Source: Gemmatimonadota bacterium
GTDB taxonomy: Bacteria; Gemmatimonadota; Gemmatimonadetes; Gemmatimonadales; GWC2-71-9
Direction: 5' to 3'
Length of the DNA: 26,118 bases
NCBI GenBank assembly: GCA_003221985.1
Contig: QHUQ01000027.1
Coordinates: forward strand, 1 to 26,118
The position numbers and the translations under genes are program-made. Shown piece by piece: positions 1-6,954 of the stretch. The notes beneath the pieces are model-generated. The model was given only the letters and a program-made list of their open reading frames with translations. It was not told the origin of the DNA and ran no database searches. Position 1 is the first letter of the stretch. Each line of letters starts with the position of its first letter.

Positions 1-2
1 TC

Positions 3-392
3 ATGGAAAGCGCTAACCGAATGGTCACGCCGACGCGGTTGCAGGTGAAGGGTTGGGCTCGCGTCGGTCCGGCGGGCGCGCACACGCTGCGGCGTGGCGC
101 ATGGTATCCCGTCGTTCGCATCTCCTCGAGCAACATCGTCGTCCTCGACGTCGACCGGCACAACGTGCCGGTCGACCGTCGCTTCCTCGAGATCCGTTAT
201 CATCCGCCGGAGCGGTGGACGATCGTCCGCTGTGAGCCGCGCGTCATCGAACGGCTCGGTCGTATCTTCCCGCTGACGTACGCGGTGTGTCCGGCATGCC
301 GGCACCGCCAGGGGATCGAGGCGCGGACGAACGAGATGACATGCGACCGCTGTCATAAGTCGGCGGCGATGGCATGGGACGAGCTCTCGTAG
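3..392 (+). CDS. Small C-terminal zinc-ribbon protein (paralog A)
   Basis: A 129-residue protein of unknown function. The N-terminal part contains a WAR segment and LRRGAWYPVV (about residues 29-38), and PPERWTIV lies near residue 68. The C-terminus carries two Cys pairs, CPAC (about 97-100) and CDRC (about 114-117), a typical zinc-ribbon spacing. The same blocks recur in the gene at 1085-1456, so the two are paralogs. The ATG at 3 lies on the window edge; a second ATG at 21 (MVTPTRLQ) would also work and upstream context is missing. A strong terminator follows at 434-468, so this is the last gene of its transcript. The metal-binding call rests on the Cys spacing. No enzymatic motif is visible, and a role in nucleic-acid or protein binding would be a guess. 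Confidence 0.7.
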   Translation: MESANRMVTPTRLQVKGWARVGPAGAHTLRRGAWYPVVRISSSNIVVLDVDRHNVPVDRRFLEIRYHPPERWTIVRCEPRVIERLGRIFPLTYAVCPACRHRQGIEARTNEMTCDRCHKSAAMAWDELS

Positions 393-394
393 AC

Positions 395-418
395 GCCGAG
401 AGGCCGAGAGGCTGAGGG
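395..418. repeat. Tandem octamer, three units
   Basis: GCCGAGAG occurs twice in direct tandem, followed by the variant GCTGAGGG, between the stop codon of the first gene and the terminator hairpin. This is a short simple repeat; no function is visible. Confidence 0.6.
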
Positions 419-433
419 GCTATCGGGAACGAG

Positions 434-468
434 GGGTCAGGAAAGTCTCCTGACCCTTTTTTCTTTTT
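434..468 (+). terminator. Rho-independent terminator
   Basis: A perfect 9-bp stem (GGGTCAGGA pairing with TCCTGACCC) closes a 5-base loop (AAGTC) and is followed by six T, one C and five T. It ends transcription of the zinc-ribbon gene at 3-392. The T-run overlaps the stop codon of the converging MOSC gene. No T-run is present on the other side of the stem, so it should act on the + strand only. Confidence 0.93.
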
Positions 469-1045
469 ACAGCAGGGCGACCGAGTCTCCGAGTGAGACA
501 GTGCCCGTCCCTTCACCCACGCAGTAGAACCCTCTCATCCCATTATCCAGAAACTGTAGATGCTTTTTGAGCTCCTCGGGCTCTACGTGTTTGCCGAGCG
601 CCCATCCCGTGAACGGCCGGCACGGATGCGCCACCTGCAGGATTTTCAGCCGCACTCGTTCTTTGCCTTCGGGGGAGAGGATCGCCACGCCGGCCGCGAG
701 GTCGTCATAGCCGAATTGCCGGTCGCTCGTCGCGATGATGTTTTCGCCCGCGCATCCCATCACTACTCGGTCCCCGAAGTGCTCGCGCATCGCGTCGTAA
801 TGCGCTGTGAAGCCGAGCGAGATGCCGTGCAGCCCGTCTTCGTTTTTGGTAACGGGGTGCGACCGATGGTGGACGTCGACGACCCACATGCCGCCGGGGC
901 TCGCGCCGAGTGCACCGTCGGGTGAGACGTGCAACGCGGGCACGGCGAGCAGGGGTGTGGGGTCGTATGTCCGTGTGGGCTTCTCGCCCGTCTTGAGCGA
1001 GTCGCGTTGGATCTGCAGTCGAGTGACCGTTCCGATCGCGCGCAT
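467..1045 (-). CDS. MOSC domain-containing protein
   Basis: A 192-residue protein with MOSC-domain hallmarks: GCAGENI (about 97-103), HPCRPFTGWAL (about 139-149) and LDNGMRGFYC (about 166-175). MOSC domains occur in molybdenum-cofactor sulfurases and in the YiiM/YcbX family, where a conserved Cys takes part in sulfur or N-hydroxylated substrate chemistry; the Cys of HPC is the best candidate here. There is no signal peptide, so it is probably cytoplasmic. The ATG at 1045 is only 39 bp from the divergent zinc-ribbon gene's ATG at 1085, so the two promoters must be packed together. Its stop codon lies in the T-run of the opposing terminator. The family call is firm; the substrate is not deducible. 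Confidence 0.85.
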   Translation of the reverse strand: MRAIGTVTRLQIQRDSLKTGEKPTRTYDPTPLLAVPALHVSPDGALGASPGGMWVVDVHHRSHPVTKNEDGLHGISLGFTAHYDAMREHFGDRVVMGCAGENIIATSDRQFGYDDLAAGVAILSPEGKERVRLKILQVAHPCRPFTGWALGKHVEPEELKKHLQFLDNGMRGFYCVGEGTGTVSLGDSVALL

Positions 1046-1084
1046 AACGAAATCTAGCAGGATGTGCTACATTGGCCCCCGCTC

Positions 1085-1456
1085 ATGGCTCCCTCTCCAC
1101 GCGGCTGGGCGCGATGCCTGGACAACGTTGCCGACGTTCTGCGGCGCGGGGCGTGGTACCCCATCGTCGATGAAACCGACGACGGCAAAGTGGTCATCGA
1201 AGTGCGCAAGAGACCGGTGCGCGTCAGCCGCATCGATGTCGCCGTGCGCGAGACGCCCCCCGACCACTGGAGCATCGTCGTCCGGACCGGCCTGCTCCGC
1301 CCTACCGTGGGCGGCAGGGAAGGGGAGGAGGTCACCACCACGTACGCCGTCTGTCCCCACTGCCAGGAGCGTCAGGATTTCAGCGGCAAACCCGACTCCC
1401 TGAAGTGTCTCCGGTGCAAGACGGACGCGAAGGTGGACTGGTCGGAAACCTGCTGA
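1085..1456 (+). CDS. Small C-terminal zinc-ribbon protein (paralog B)
   Basis: A 123-residue paralog of the protein at 3-392. Shared blocks, in order, are RGWAR, LRRGAWYPIV, PPDHWSIV, TYAVCPHCQERQ, a second Cys pair CLRC, and a final W-S-E. Between the PPDHW block and the first Cys pair it has a slightly longer, glycine-rich stretch. I chose the ATG at 1085 because the resulting N-terminus (MAPSPRGWAR) resembles paralog A; a GTG at 1064 in the same frame is possible. No Shine-Dalgarno is seen before either start, and a -10-like TACATT sits at 1068-1073, which would suit a very short leader. Function unknown. It is divergent from the MOSC gene. Confidence 0.7.
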   Translation: MAPSPRGWARCLDNVADVLRRGAWYPIVDETDDGKVVIEVRKRPVRVSRIDVAVRETPPDHWSIVVRTGLLRPTVGGREGEEVTTTYAVCPHCQERQDFSGKPDSLKCLRCKTDAKVDWSETC

Positions 1457-1466
1457 GGGAGCGATC

Positions 1467-1592
1467 GGCCGTCAGCGATCTGCCATCAGGACCCCCCCAA
1501 AAGACTGCTCTTGCGAACAAGAAAATATTTAGTATGTTAACTATCAACATGTTAACATCTAACCCACGGCTGACGGCAGAAGGCTGACGGCC
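1467..1592. repeat. Imperfect 24-bp inverted repeats bracketing an AT-rich segment
   Basis: GGCCGTCAGC at 1467-1476 is exactly inverted at 1583-1592. The match continues inward with mismatches to about 20 of 24 positions (left arm to 1490, right arm from 1569). The 126-bp unit has a distinctly AT-rich core in GC-rich surroundings and ends directly before the ATG at 1593. The right arm also carries a direct repeat, GGCTGACGGC at 1568-1577 and 1582-1591. It has the form of a small non-coding inverted-repeat element, but no target-site duplication is visible. Confidence 0.45.
1511..1558 (+). promoter_or_regulatory. Promoter overlapped by two ATGTTAAC operator-like sites
   Basis: TTGCGA (1511-1516) and TATGTT (1533-1538), 16 bp apart, form a plausible sigma-70-type promoter. 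ATGTTAAC occurs twice, 15 bp apart, at 1534-1541 and 1549-1556; the second copy extends to the perfect palindrome ATGTTAACAT (1549-1558). The first site covers the -10 and the second the expected start point. Together with the downstream gene's MarR-like look, this suggests autoregulation (inference). Confidence 0.5.
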
Positions 1593-1958
1593 ATGGGTGA
1601 CCGCTCTGAGTTAGCACTGCAGCTCACTGACGCCGTGATCGCGGCGCGGCAGGCCATCGAGCGGGCAGGGAATCGCGCGTACAAGGCGTTTGGGCTGTCG
1701 CAGCGGGCTCACGCGGTCATGCAGGCCGTCGACCTGGGCGGCCCCGATGGCGCCCGGCCGAGTGACGTCGCCAGCGGATTGGGTGTGTCCCTCACTCGGC
1801 ACGGGCTGGAGGTGCTACTGCGCGTTGGACAGCTCGAGCGGCGCCTCGCCGCCCGCACGATCGAGGGAATGCCGGCCTCGGCCATGGCGCGGACCATCCA
1901 GGTACTGCAGGAGCTCAAGTCACGGCTGGCACAGAAGTCGCTCGAGGTCGTACGCTGA
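1593..1958 (+). CDS. Small helix-rich protein, possibly MarR-like winged-helix regulator
   Basis: A 121-residue, all-helical-looking protein. Residues about 10-35 (LTDAVIAARQAIERAGNRAYKA) and the run GLSQRAHAVMQAVDL followed by PSDVASGLGVS (about 56-66) resemble the first helices and recognition-helix lead-in of MarR proteins. The expected wing with its charged beta hairpin is not recognisable; the C-terminal half is simply helical (TIQVLQELKSRLAQ). It may be a diverged regulator or something else. The start is supported by AGAAGG at 1578-1583, nine bases before the ATG. The palindromic sites upstream (1534-1558) favour a DNA-binding role. The regulator call is tentative; that it is a real gene is fairly sure. 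Confidence 0.5.
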   Translation: MGDRSELALQLTDAVIAARQAIERAGNRAYKAFGLSQRAHAVMQAVDLGGPDGARPSDVASGLGVSLTRHGLEVLLRVGQLERRLAARTIEGMPASAMARTIQVLQELKSRLAQKSLEVVR

Positions 1959-2034
1959 GCGAGCATACAGATGTGCGAATCTTTATGCAGCGCCACTCCC
2001 CCCTTCGGAGCCACGGTGTCGCTTCACGCATTAC

Positions 2035-2086
2035 TTCAACGTTTCTCACTAGACGTAGTCAGTTCAACGTATTCGCTTCGACGTTG
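2035..2086. promoter_or_regulatory. Cluster of CAACGT-type repeats upstream of pyk
   Basis: TTCAACGT occurs at 2035-2042 and 2063-2070 (28-bp period), and ACGTTG at 2081-2086 is the inverse of CAACGT at 2065-2070, giving a 6-10-6 inverted repeat. These lie in the 213-bp gap before pyruvate kinase, where I see no convincing -35/-10 pair and no gene. They could be regulator sites; this is pattern only. Confidence 0.3.
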
Positions 2087-2141
2087 CTGAGCGCACTGTC
2101 GCTTGTTCTCGCGCTACCGCAGTCTGTTTCAGTCTGCCTAG

Positions 2142-2179
2142 TTTTCCACATCTCCAGCCCCGCGTGCATTTGTGGATAA
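2142..2179. promoter_or_regulatory. Two DnaA-box-like 9-mers at the pyk start
   Basis: TTTTCCACA (2142-2150, + strand) is one base from the consensus DnaA box TTATCCACA. TGTGGATAA (2171-2179) is the exact consensus on the - strand and overlaps the GTG start codon of pyk. The boxes face each other 20 bp apart. Nothing else here looks like an origin. Confidence 0.35.
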
Positions 2180-3596
2180 CCGAACGAACGGCCTCCCGCA
2201 GATCCGCCGCACCAAGATCGTCGCGACCCTGGGCCCCGCTACCGGCAACGAGCCCACGATCGGTGCTCTCCTCCAGGCCGGTGCGAACGTGCTGCGCATC
2301 AATGCCTCGCATGGGACGCCGGAGTTGCGCGCCGAGTGGATCGACGCCGCCCGTCGGGTCGCGGGGCGCATCGACTCGCCGGTCGCCGTGCTGCTCGACC
2401 TCCAGGGGCCGCGCATTCGGGTCGGACATCTGCCCGCGCCGCGCGAGCTGAAGCCGGGGCAGGAGGTCGTGTTCGCTCCCGAAGAGACTGCCCGGGGCGA
2501 CGAGTTGCCGACCACCTACGACGGCCTCGCCAATGACGCCCGGGTCGGCTCGCGCATCCTGCTGAACGACGGGCTCCTCTCCGTGGAAGTCACCGCCGTG
2601 AAGCCCCCACGCGTGCACGCCCGCGTGATCGATGGCGGCATTCTGACGGCGCATAAGGGCATGAACCTCCCGGGCGTGCAGGTTTCCGCGCCCGCGCTCA
2701 CCGAGAAGGACCGCGAGGACGTCCAGGACGCCCTCAAGATCGGTGTGGACTATCTCGCGCTGTCGTTCGTGCGTCGTCCGGAGGACATCGAGGAGCTGCG
2801 GGGACTGGTTCACGGGGCCGCCACCAAACTCGTGGCGAAGATCGAGAAGGCGACCGCACTCGACAATCTCGAAAAGATCGTGGCGGTATCCGATGCCGTC
2901 ATGGTCGCGCGCGGTGACCTCGGTGTCGAGCTGCCGTTCGAACAGGTGCCCCTGGTGCAGAAGCGGCTCATCAGCGAGGCGAATCACCAGGGCAAACCGG
3001 TGATCACCGCGACGCAGATGCTCGAGTCCATGGTGCACAACCCGCGCCCCACGCGAGCCGAAGCCTCCGACGTCGCCAACGCGATTCTCGACGGCACGGA
3101 CGCGGTGATGCTGTCGGCGGAGACGGCCGTGGGCCAGTACCCGGTGGAAGCGGTGCGCGCCATGGACCGGATCATCCGCGAAATGGAACGCCACCCGGCG
3201 CGGCGCGAAGAGCGGCGCCGGGAGACCGGAAGCGTACACACGGAAGACGCGATCGCGTGGGGGACGTACGCGGTGGCGCGCATGCTCAAGACACCGCTCA
3301 TCGTCACGCTCACCAAGGGCGGATTCACGGCGCGCAAAGTCGCCGCGCTGCGGCCACCGGTCCCGATTCTCGCCGTCACGACCGAGGCGCCCACCTACCG
3401 GCAGCTCGCCCTGGTGTGGGGTGTGACCCCGATCCTCGTGGATCACGTGCCCGGCTACGATGCCATGCTGACCGTCGTGCGCGATCTCATTCTCAAACGG
3501 CAATACGCGAAGCCCGGTGATTGCATCGTGATGACGGCGGGCGTCCCGTGGGACGTCTCCGGCAGCACCAACCTCATCAAGGTCGAGGTAGTGTGA
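2172..3596 (+). CDS. pyk: Pyruvate kinase
   Basis: A 474-residue cytoplasmic enzyme that transfers phosphate from phosphoenolpyruvate to ADP, the last step of glycolysis. The N-terminus RRTKIVATLGPA leads into RINASHG (about 42-48). Further hallmarks are LDLQGPRIRVG (76-85), the catalytic-Lys segment KIEKA (223-227), MVARGDLGVELP (244-255), ITATQMLESM (278-287) and PTRAEASDVANAILDGTD (293-310). Length is normal for the family. Translation must begin at the GTG at 2172, because no other in-frame start precedes the conserved N-terminus; no Shine-Dalgarno is visible. The stop is one base before the next gene's GTG, so the two are co-transcribed. The last residues (GSTNLIKVEVV) match the usual C-terminal effector-domain end. 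Confidence 0.97.
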   Translation: MDNRTNGLPQIRRTKIVATLGPATGNEPTIGALLQAGANVLRINASHGTPELRAEWIDAARRVAGRIDSPVAVLLDLQGPRIRVGHLPAPRELKPGQEVVFAPEETARGDELPTTYDGLANDARVGSRILLNDGLLSVEVTAVKPPRVHARVIDGGILTAHKGMNLPGVQVSAPALTEKDREDVQDALKIGVDYLALSFVRRPEDIEELRGLVHGAATKLVAKIEKATALDNLEKIVAVSDAVMVARGDLGVELPFEQVPLVQKRLISEANHQGKPVITATQMLESMVHNPRPTRAEASDVANAILDGTDAVMLSAETAVGQYPVEAVRAMDRIIREMERHPARREERRRETGSVHTEDAIAWGTYAVARMLKTPLIVTLTKGGFTARKVAALRPPVPILAVTTEAPTYRQLALVWGVTPILVDHVPGYDAMLTVVRDLILKRQYAKPGDCIVMTAGVPWDVSGSTNLIKVEVV

Positions 3597-3597
3597 C

Positions 3598-4380
3598 GTG
3601 CGGCTGATCTTTCTCGGCACCGGCACGTCGTTCGGCGTGCCGCAGATCGGCTGTCGCTGTGCTACTTGTACATCCGTTGACCCTCGCGACCGGCGTACCC
3701 GGACCGCCGCACTGATCGAGACCGAGGGCAAACGGCTCCTGATCGACACGCCACCCGAGCTGCGGCTGCAGCTCGTCGCGGCCGGCGTCGATCACATCGA
3801 CGCGGTGTTGTTCACGCACGCGCACGCCGACCACGTACACGGCATCGACGACCTGCGCGCCCTCTCCGTCCGTCAGGGCGCGATGCTGCCGGCCTATGGC
3901 TCGCGCGGGACGATGGCGGAGCTGGCGACGAAGTTTCCCTACATCTTCGATCCGTCGATTGTCGTGCCGATCGGAACGAGCAAACCGGAGCTCAAGGCAC
4001 ATGTGCTCGAGTCGGGAAAGACCATGTCCATTGCCGGGGTGCCGGTCCTGCCGCTGTCCTTGCCGCACGGAGATCACGCGGTCTTCGGCTATCGCGTGGG
4101 CGCGGTGGCGTATCTGACGGACGTGAAGACGATCCCCGATGACGTCGTCACCGTCCTGGCGGGACTCGACGTGCTGGTGCTCAACGCGCTGCTGTCGCGT
4201 CCCCATCCGCTCCACCTGTCCGTGCCGGAAGCGGTCGCCGCGGCACAGCGCGTCGGTGCCCGGCGCACGTTCTTCACGCATCTCACGCACGAGAACACGC
4301 ACGCGGCCCTTGCCGCGAAGCTGCCCCCCGGCATCGAGCCTGCGTATGACGGGCTGGTTATCGACCTACCCGGGGCATAA
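3598..4380 (+). CDS. PhnP-like metallo-beta-lactamase-fold hydrolase
   Basis: A 260-residue MBL-fold protein. The metal-binding motif THAHADH (73-79: H74, H76, D78, H79) is followed by GIDDLR, the signature of the PhnP/cyclic-phosphodiesterase branch. An N-terminal Cys cluster, GCRCATC (C19, C21, C24), matches the structural zinc site of that group. Later histidines (LPHGDHAVFGYR; the terminal FTHLTHEN) complete a di-metal centre. Such enzymes hydrolyse phosphodiesters; the in vivo substrate cannot be read from the sequence, and no phosphonate genes are near. It starts with GTG, one base after pyk, so translation is probably coupled. No signal peptide. Confidence 0.88.
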   Translation: MRLIFLGTGTSFGVPQIGCRCATCTSVDPRDRRTRTAALIETEGKRLLIDTPPELRLQLVAAGVDHIDAVLFTHAHADHVHGIDDLRALSVRQGAMLPAYGSRGTMAELATKFPYIFDPSIVVPIGTSKPELKAHVLESGKTMSIAGVPVLPLSLPHGDHAVFGYRVGAVAYLTDVKTIPDDVVTVLAGLDVLVLNALLSRPHPLHLSVPEAVAAAQRVGARRTFFTHLTHENTHAALAAKLPPGIEPAYDGLVIDLPGA

Positions 4381-4400
4381 ATTCCGCCGCGAGGAGACTC

Positions 4401-5756
4401 ATGCTCAAGGAATTCGACAATCCCGCCGTCCGGCAGAGCACCAGGATGGACGAATTGGTCCGTCCGGCCGTGTTCGGGAACGAAGACGAGAAGGCCCAGG
4501 CGCGCTGGTTGATCTGGGAGATCGGGCAGCGCGCCGGCGTCCGGCCCGCCTCGATTCACGAGCTGTACATGGCGCGGGGCCGGGGCGAAGTGCCGGCGTT
4601 CACCACGCCCGCGATGAACGTCCGGATTCTCTCCTACGACACGGGGCGCGCGATCTTCCGCGCGGCGAAGCGACTCGACGCCGGGGCGATCATCTGCGAG
4701 ATCGCCCGGAGCGAGATCGCCTACACCGACCAGCGGCCCGCCGAGTACGTCGCCGTGATGACGGCCGCGGCGCTGCGCGAGGGATTCACGGGTCCGCTGT
4801 TCATCCAGGGCGACCACGTCCAGGTCAACGCGAAGAAGTACGCGGCTGATCCCGAGGCCGAGCTCAAGGCGTTGCGCGCACTGATCGAGGAAGAGCTGCA
4901 CGCCGGCTTCTACAACATCGACATCGATACGTCCACGCTCGTCGATCTCTCCAAGCCCAATCTCGACGAGCAACAGCGGACGAACTACGAGCGCGCCGCC
5001 GAGCTGACGAAGTTCATCCGTGACCGCGAGCCGGACGACGTCACCGTTTCCGTCGGTGCGGAGATCGGCGAAGTCGGCGGCAAAAACAGCGACGTGCACG
5101 AGCTGAAAGCGTTCATGGACGGCTACAACCGGACGTTGAAGAAGTTCGGGACCCCGGCCGGTATTTCGAAGATCTCCGTGCAAACCGGCACGAGCCATGG
5201 CGGCGTCGTGTTGCCCGACGGCTCGATCGCCAAAGTGCAGCTCGACCTCGCGGCGCTGAAAGCGCTGTCGCACGATGCGCGGACGAAGTACGGGCTCGGA
5301 GGCGCGGTGCAGCACGGCGCCTCCACGCTGCCGCCGGAAGCGTTCTCGCAGTTCCCTGCGTGTGAGGCCGTCGAGATCCACCTCGCGACGAATTTCCAGA
5401 CCATCGTCATGGATCATCCTGCGCTGCCGAACGATCTGCGCCGCGAAGTGAACGAGTGGGTCAAGCGCGAAGCGAAGGAAGAGTGGAAGAAGGGCGACAC
5501 CGAGGAGCAGTTCATCTACAAGAGCCGCAAGAAAGCGATCGGACCCTTCAAGCGGCGGTTCTGGGATCTTCCCGCCGAGGTTCGCGCCGCCATCGGGGCC
5601 GACCTCGAGAAGACGTTCGCCTTCCTGTTCGAGCAGCTGCGGGTGCAGGGCACACGCGCGGCGACCGATCGGTACGTCAAACCGAAACTCGTGTCACACG
5701 CCGCGCCGCGCGCCGCGCTCGTGTCGGCACCGGATGACGCGGAGGCCGGCGAATGA
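4401..5756 (+). CDS. Class II fructose-bisphosphate aldolase-like protein, long form
   Basis: A 451-residue protein with the metal-ligand pattern of class II aldolases: QGDH (136-139), E221-I-G-E-V-G-G-K, GTSHGG (263-268) and VQHGAST (303-309). These match, in order, the catalytic Asp/first His, Glu and two later His ligands of the (beta/alpha)8 barrel. It is about 100 residues longer than typical FbaA, with an N-terminal helical extension (about 1-65) and a long charged C-terminal tail. The probable reaction is reversible cleavage of fructose-1,6-bisphosphate or a related ketose phosphate, which suits a neighbour of pyk; another sugar substrate is possible. A good Shine-Dalgarno (GAGGAG) precedes the ATG. 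The 3' end overlaps the next gene by ATGA. Confidence 0.8.
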   Translation: MLKEFDNPAVRQSTRMDELVRPAVFGNEDEKAQARWLIWEIGQRAGVRPASIHELYMARGRGEVPAFTTPAMNVRILSYDTGRAIFRAAKRLDAGAIICEIARSEIAYTDQRPAEYVAVMTAAALREGFTGPLFIQGDHVQVNAKKYAADPEAELKALRALIEEELHAGFYNIDIDTSTLVDLSKPNLDEQQRTNYERAAELTKFIRDREPDDVTVSVGAEIGEVGGKNSDVHELKAFMDGYNRTLKKFGTPAGISKISVQTGTSHGGVVLPDGSIAKVQLDLAALKALSHDARTKYGLGGAVQHGASTLPPEAFSQFPACEAVEIHLATNFQTIVMDHPALPNDLRREVNEWVKREAKEEWKKGDTEEQFIYKSRKKAIGPFKRRFWDLPAEVRAAIGADLEKTFAFLFEQLRVQGTRAATDRYVKPKLVSHAAPRAALVSAPDDAEAGE

Positions 5757-6121
5757 ACGAGCGGAGTGGAGGAGGCTTTGGCGCGTTCCTGTTCGGCATC
5801 GTGCTCGGCGCCGTGGCGGGGTTCGTCTTCGCGCCAACCGAGGGCGGGGAAAGCACGCGCCGCAAGGTGACCAAGGGCCTGCGCAACTTGAAGGAGCTGG
5901 CCGAAGAAAAGGTGGACGAGGTCCGCGGCCTGCTGCAGGAAGCTGAAGAGGACGCCGAGTCTCAAGAGTCCGAAGGTGAAGACGAAGAGGAGCCGGAGAT
6001 CGCGACACGCGAGCAGCTGCGCCGCCGGCTCGAGGCCGCCCGCCGCCGTCGCGCCCGGGCTACCAGGCCGCCGGTGTCCCCTGCCCCCGGGTCCGATGAG
6101 GAGGACGAGCCGCTCGCGTGA
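5753..6121 (+). CDS. YtxH-type single-pass membrane protein
   Basis: A 122-residue protein with a short Gly-rich membrane segment (about 8-27, GAFLFGIVLGAVAGFVFAP), immediately followed by a Lys/Arg-rich amphipathic helix (STRRKVTKGLRNLKELAEEK) and then an acidic coiled-coil-like, Glu-rich stretch and a basic tail. This layout is that of YtxH-like (gas-vesicle/stress-type) proteins. Function is not established for the family beyond stress association. It overlaps the aldolase stop by ATGA and the next gene by GTGA, so expression is coupled to both. Confidence 0.75.
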   Translation: MNERSGGGFGAFLFGIVLGAVAGFVFAPTEGGESTRRKVTKGLRNLKELAEEKVDEVRGLLQEAEEDAESQESEGEDEEEPEIATREQLRRRLEAARRRRARATRPPVSPAPGSDEEDEPLA

Positions 6122-6954
6122 ATCGTGAAGGCGGCTGGCACCGCACGGTCACCGGTGTCGTCCGGCGCACTCTCGAGGCCGCCTACGAAGACAACATCCC
6201 GTTTCTCGCCAGCGCCGTCGCGTTCGACATTCTGCTCACGGCCATCCCCTTCGTCGGGCTCGTCCTGGCCGTCGTCGGCTACCTCGCCCAATATCAGCTC
6301 GCCATTCACCAGCTCAACGTCCACGAGCTGCTGGAACGCTTCCTCCCCGAGTCGAGCGGCGGGGAGACCGGTCAGTTCGGCTTCATCGAGCGCGCGCTCG
6401 GCGACCTGGTCGCGCGGCGCGGCCACCTCACACTCCTCGCCGCGCCCCTGTTCCTGTGGTTCTCGACTCGTATGTTCGGAGGACTGCGCGCGGCATTGAA
6501 CGAGGTGTTCGACACCGAGGAGAACCGATCCTGGCCAAGAGCCAAGCTGGTCGATATCGCGATGGTCTTTGTGGCCGGAACCCTGTTCGTAGGGATCGCC
6601 TTCGCGTCCACGACCCGCGGCATCTGGTCGCAGCTGGCCTCGCTCCTGTTCAGCACCTCGCTGTTCTACGTGATCTTCAAGTACCTGCCGAGCCGGCGGA
6701 TCTACTGGCGGACGGGCGTGGTCGCATCGCTGTTCTGCGCGGTGGCGTTCGAAATCGCCAAGCGGCTCTACGCGCTATATGTGGCGCGCTTCGTGACCTT
6801 CGACCGCGTGGCATCGGACGCGAACCTGATCGGTTTCCTGCTGTTCGTTCTGTGGATCTACTACACGTCCTACGTGTTCTTGCTGGGCGGCGAAGTGGCG
6901 GAGACGTACGACCTGATGCGCATGCGGCGCCTCCAACGCGTGCAGCTCGGATGA
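6118..6954 (+). CDS. YihY/UPF0761 family membrane protein
   Basis: A 278-residue inner-membrane protein with about six hydrophobic segments, for example near 30-60 (FDILLTAIPFVGLVLAVVGYL), 100-120 (LTLLAAPLFLWFSTRMFGGL), 140-165 and the C-terminal NLIGFLLFVLWIYYTSYVFLLGGEVAE. The motifs FSTRMFGGLRAALNEVFDTEE and FLLGGEV near the end are typical of the YihY family, once mislabelled ribonuclease BN. Its biochemical role is unknown; some members have been proposed as transporters. The start is a GTG overlapping the YtxH stop, and the end overlaps the threonine aldolase start by ATGA. Confidence 0.9.
   Translation: MNREGGWHRTVTGVVRRTLEAAYEDNIPFLASAVAFDILLTAIPFVGLVLAVVGYLAQYQLAIHQLNVHELLERFLPESSGGETGQFGFIERALGDLVARRGHLTLLAAPLFLWFSTRMFGGLRAALNEVFDTEENRSWPRAKLVDIAMVFVAGTLFVGIAFASTTRGIWSQLASLLFSTSLFYVIFKYLPSRRIYWRTGVVASLFCAVAFEIAKRLYALYVARFVTFDRVASDANLIGFLLFVLWIYYTSYVFLLGGEVAETYDLMRMRRLQRVQLG

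Noticed and set aside
1959..2171. Chromosomal origin (oriC), because of the two DnaA-like boxes
   Set aside because: Only two boxes, no clear AT-rich unwinding region with DnaA-trios, and no dnaA, dnaN, gyrB or parAB nearby.
2064..3749. A 561-codon open frame antisense to pyruvate kinase
   Set aside because: It is a shadow of the high-GC pyk codons; its composition (His/Arg-rich) shows no domain, and pyk is unmistakable on the other strand.
4089..5417. A 442-codon antisense frame over the aldolase
   Set aside because: It is another GC-driven shadow with no motif, opposite a conserved enzyme.
6456..6950. An N-terminal extension of threonine aldolase by 165 codons
   Set aside because: That part is out-of-frame YihY sequence; the conserved enzyme begins at the ATG at 6951.
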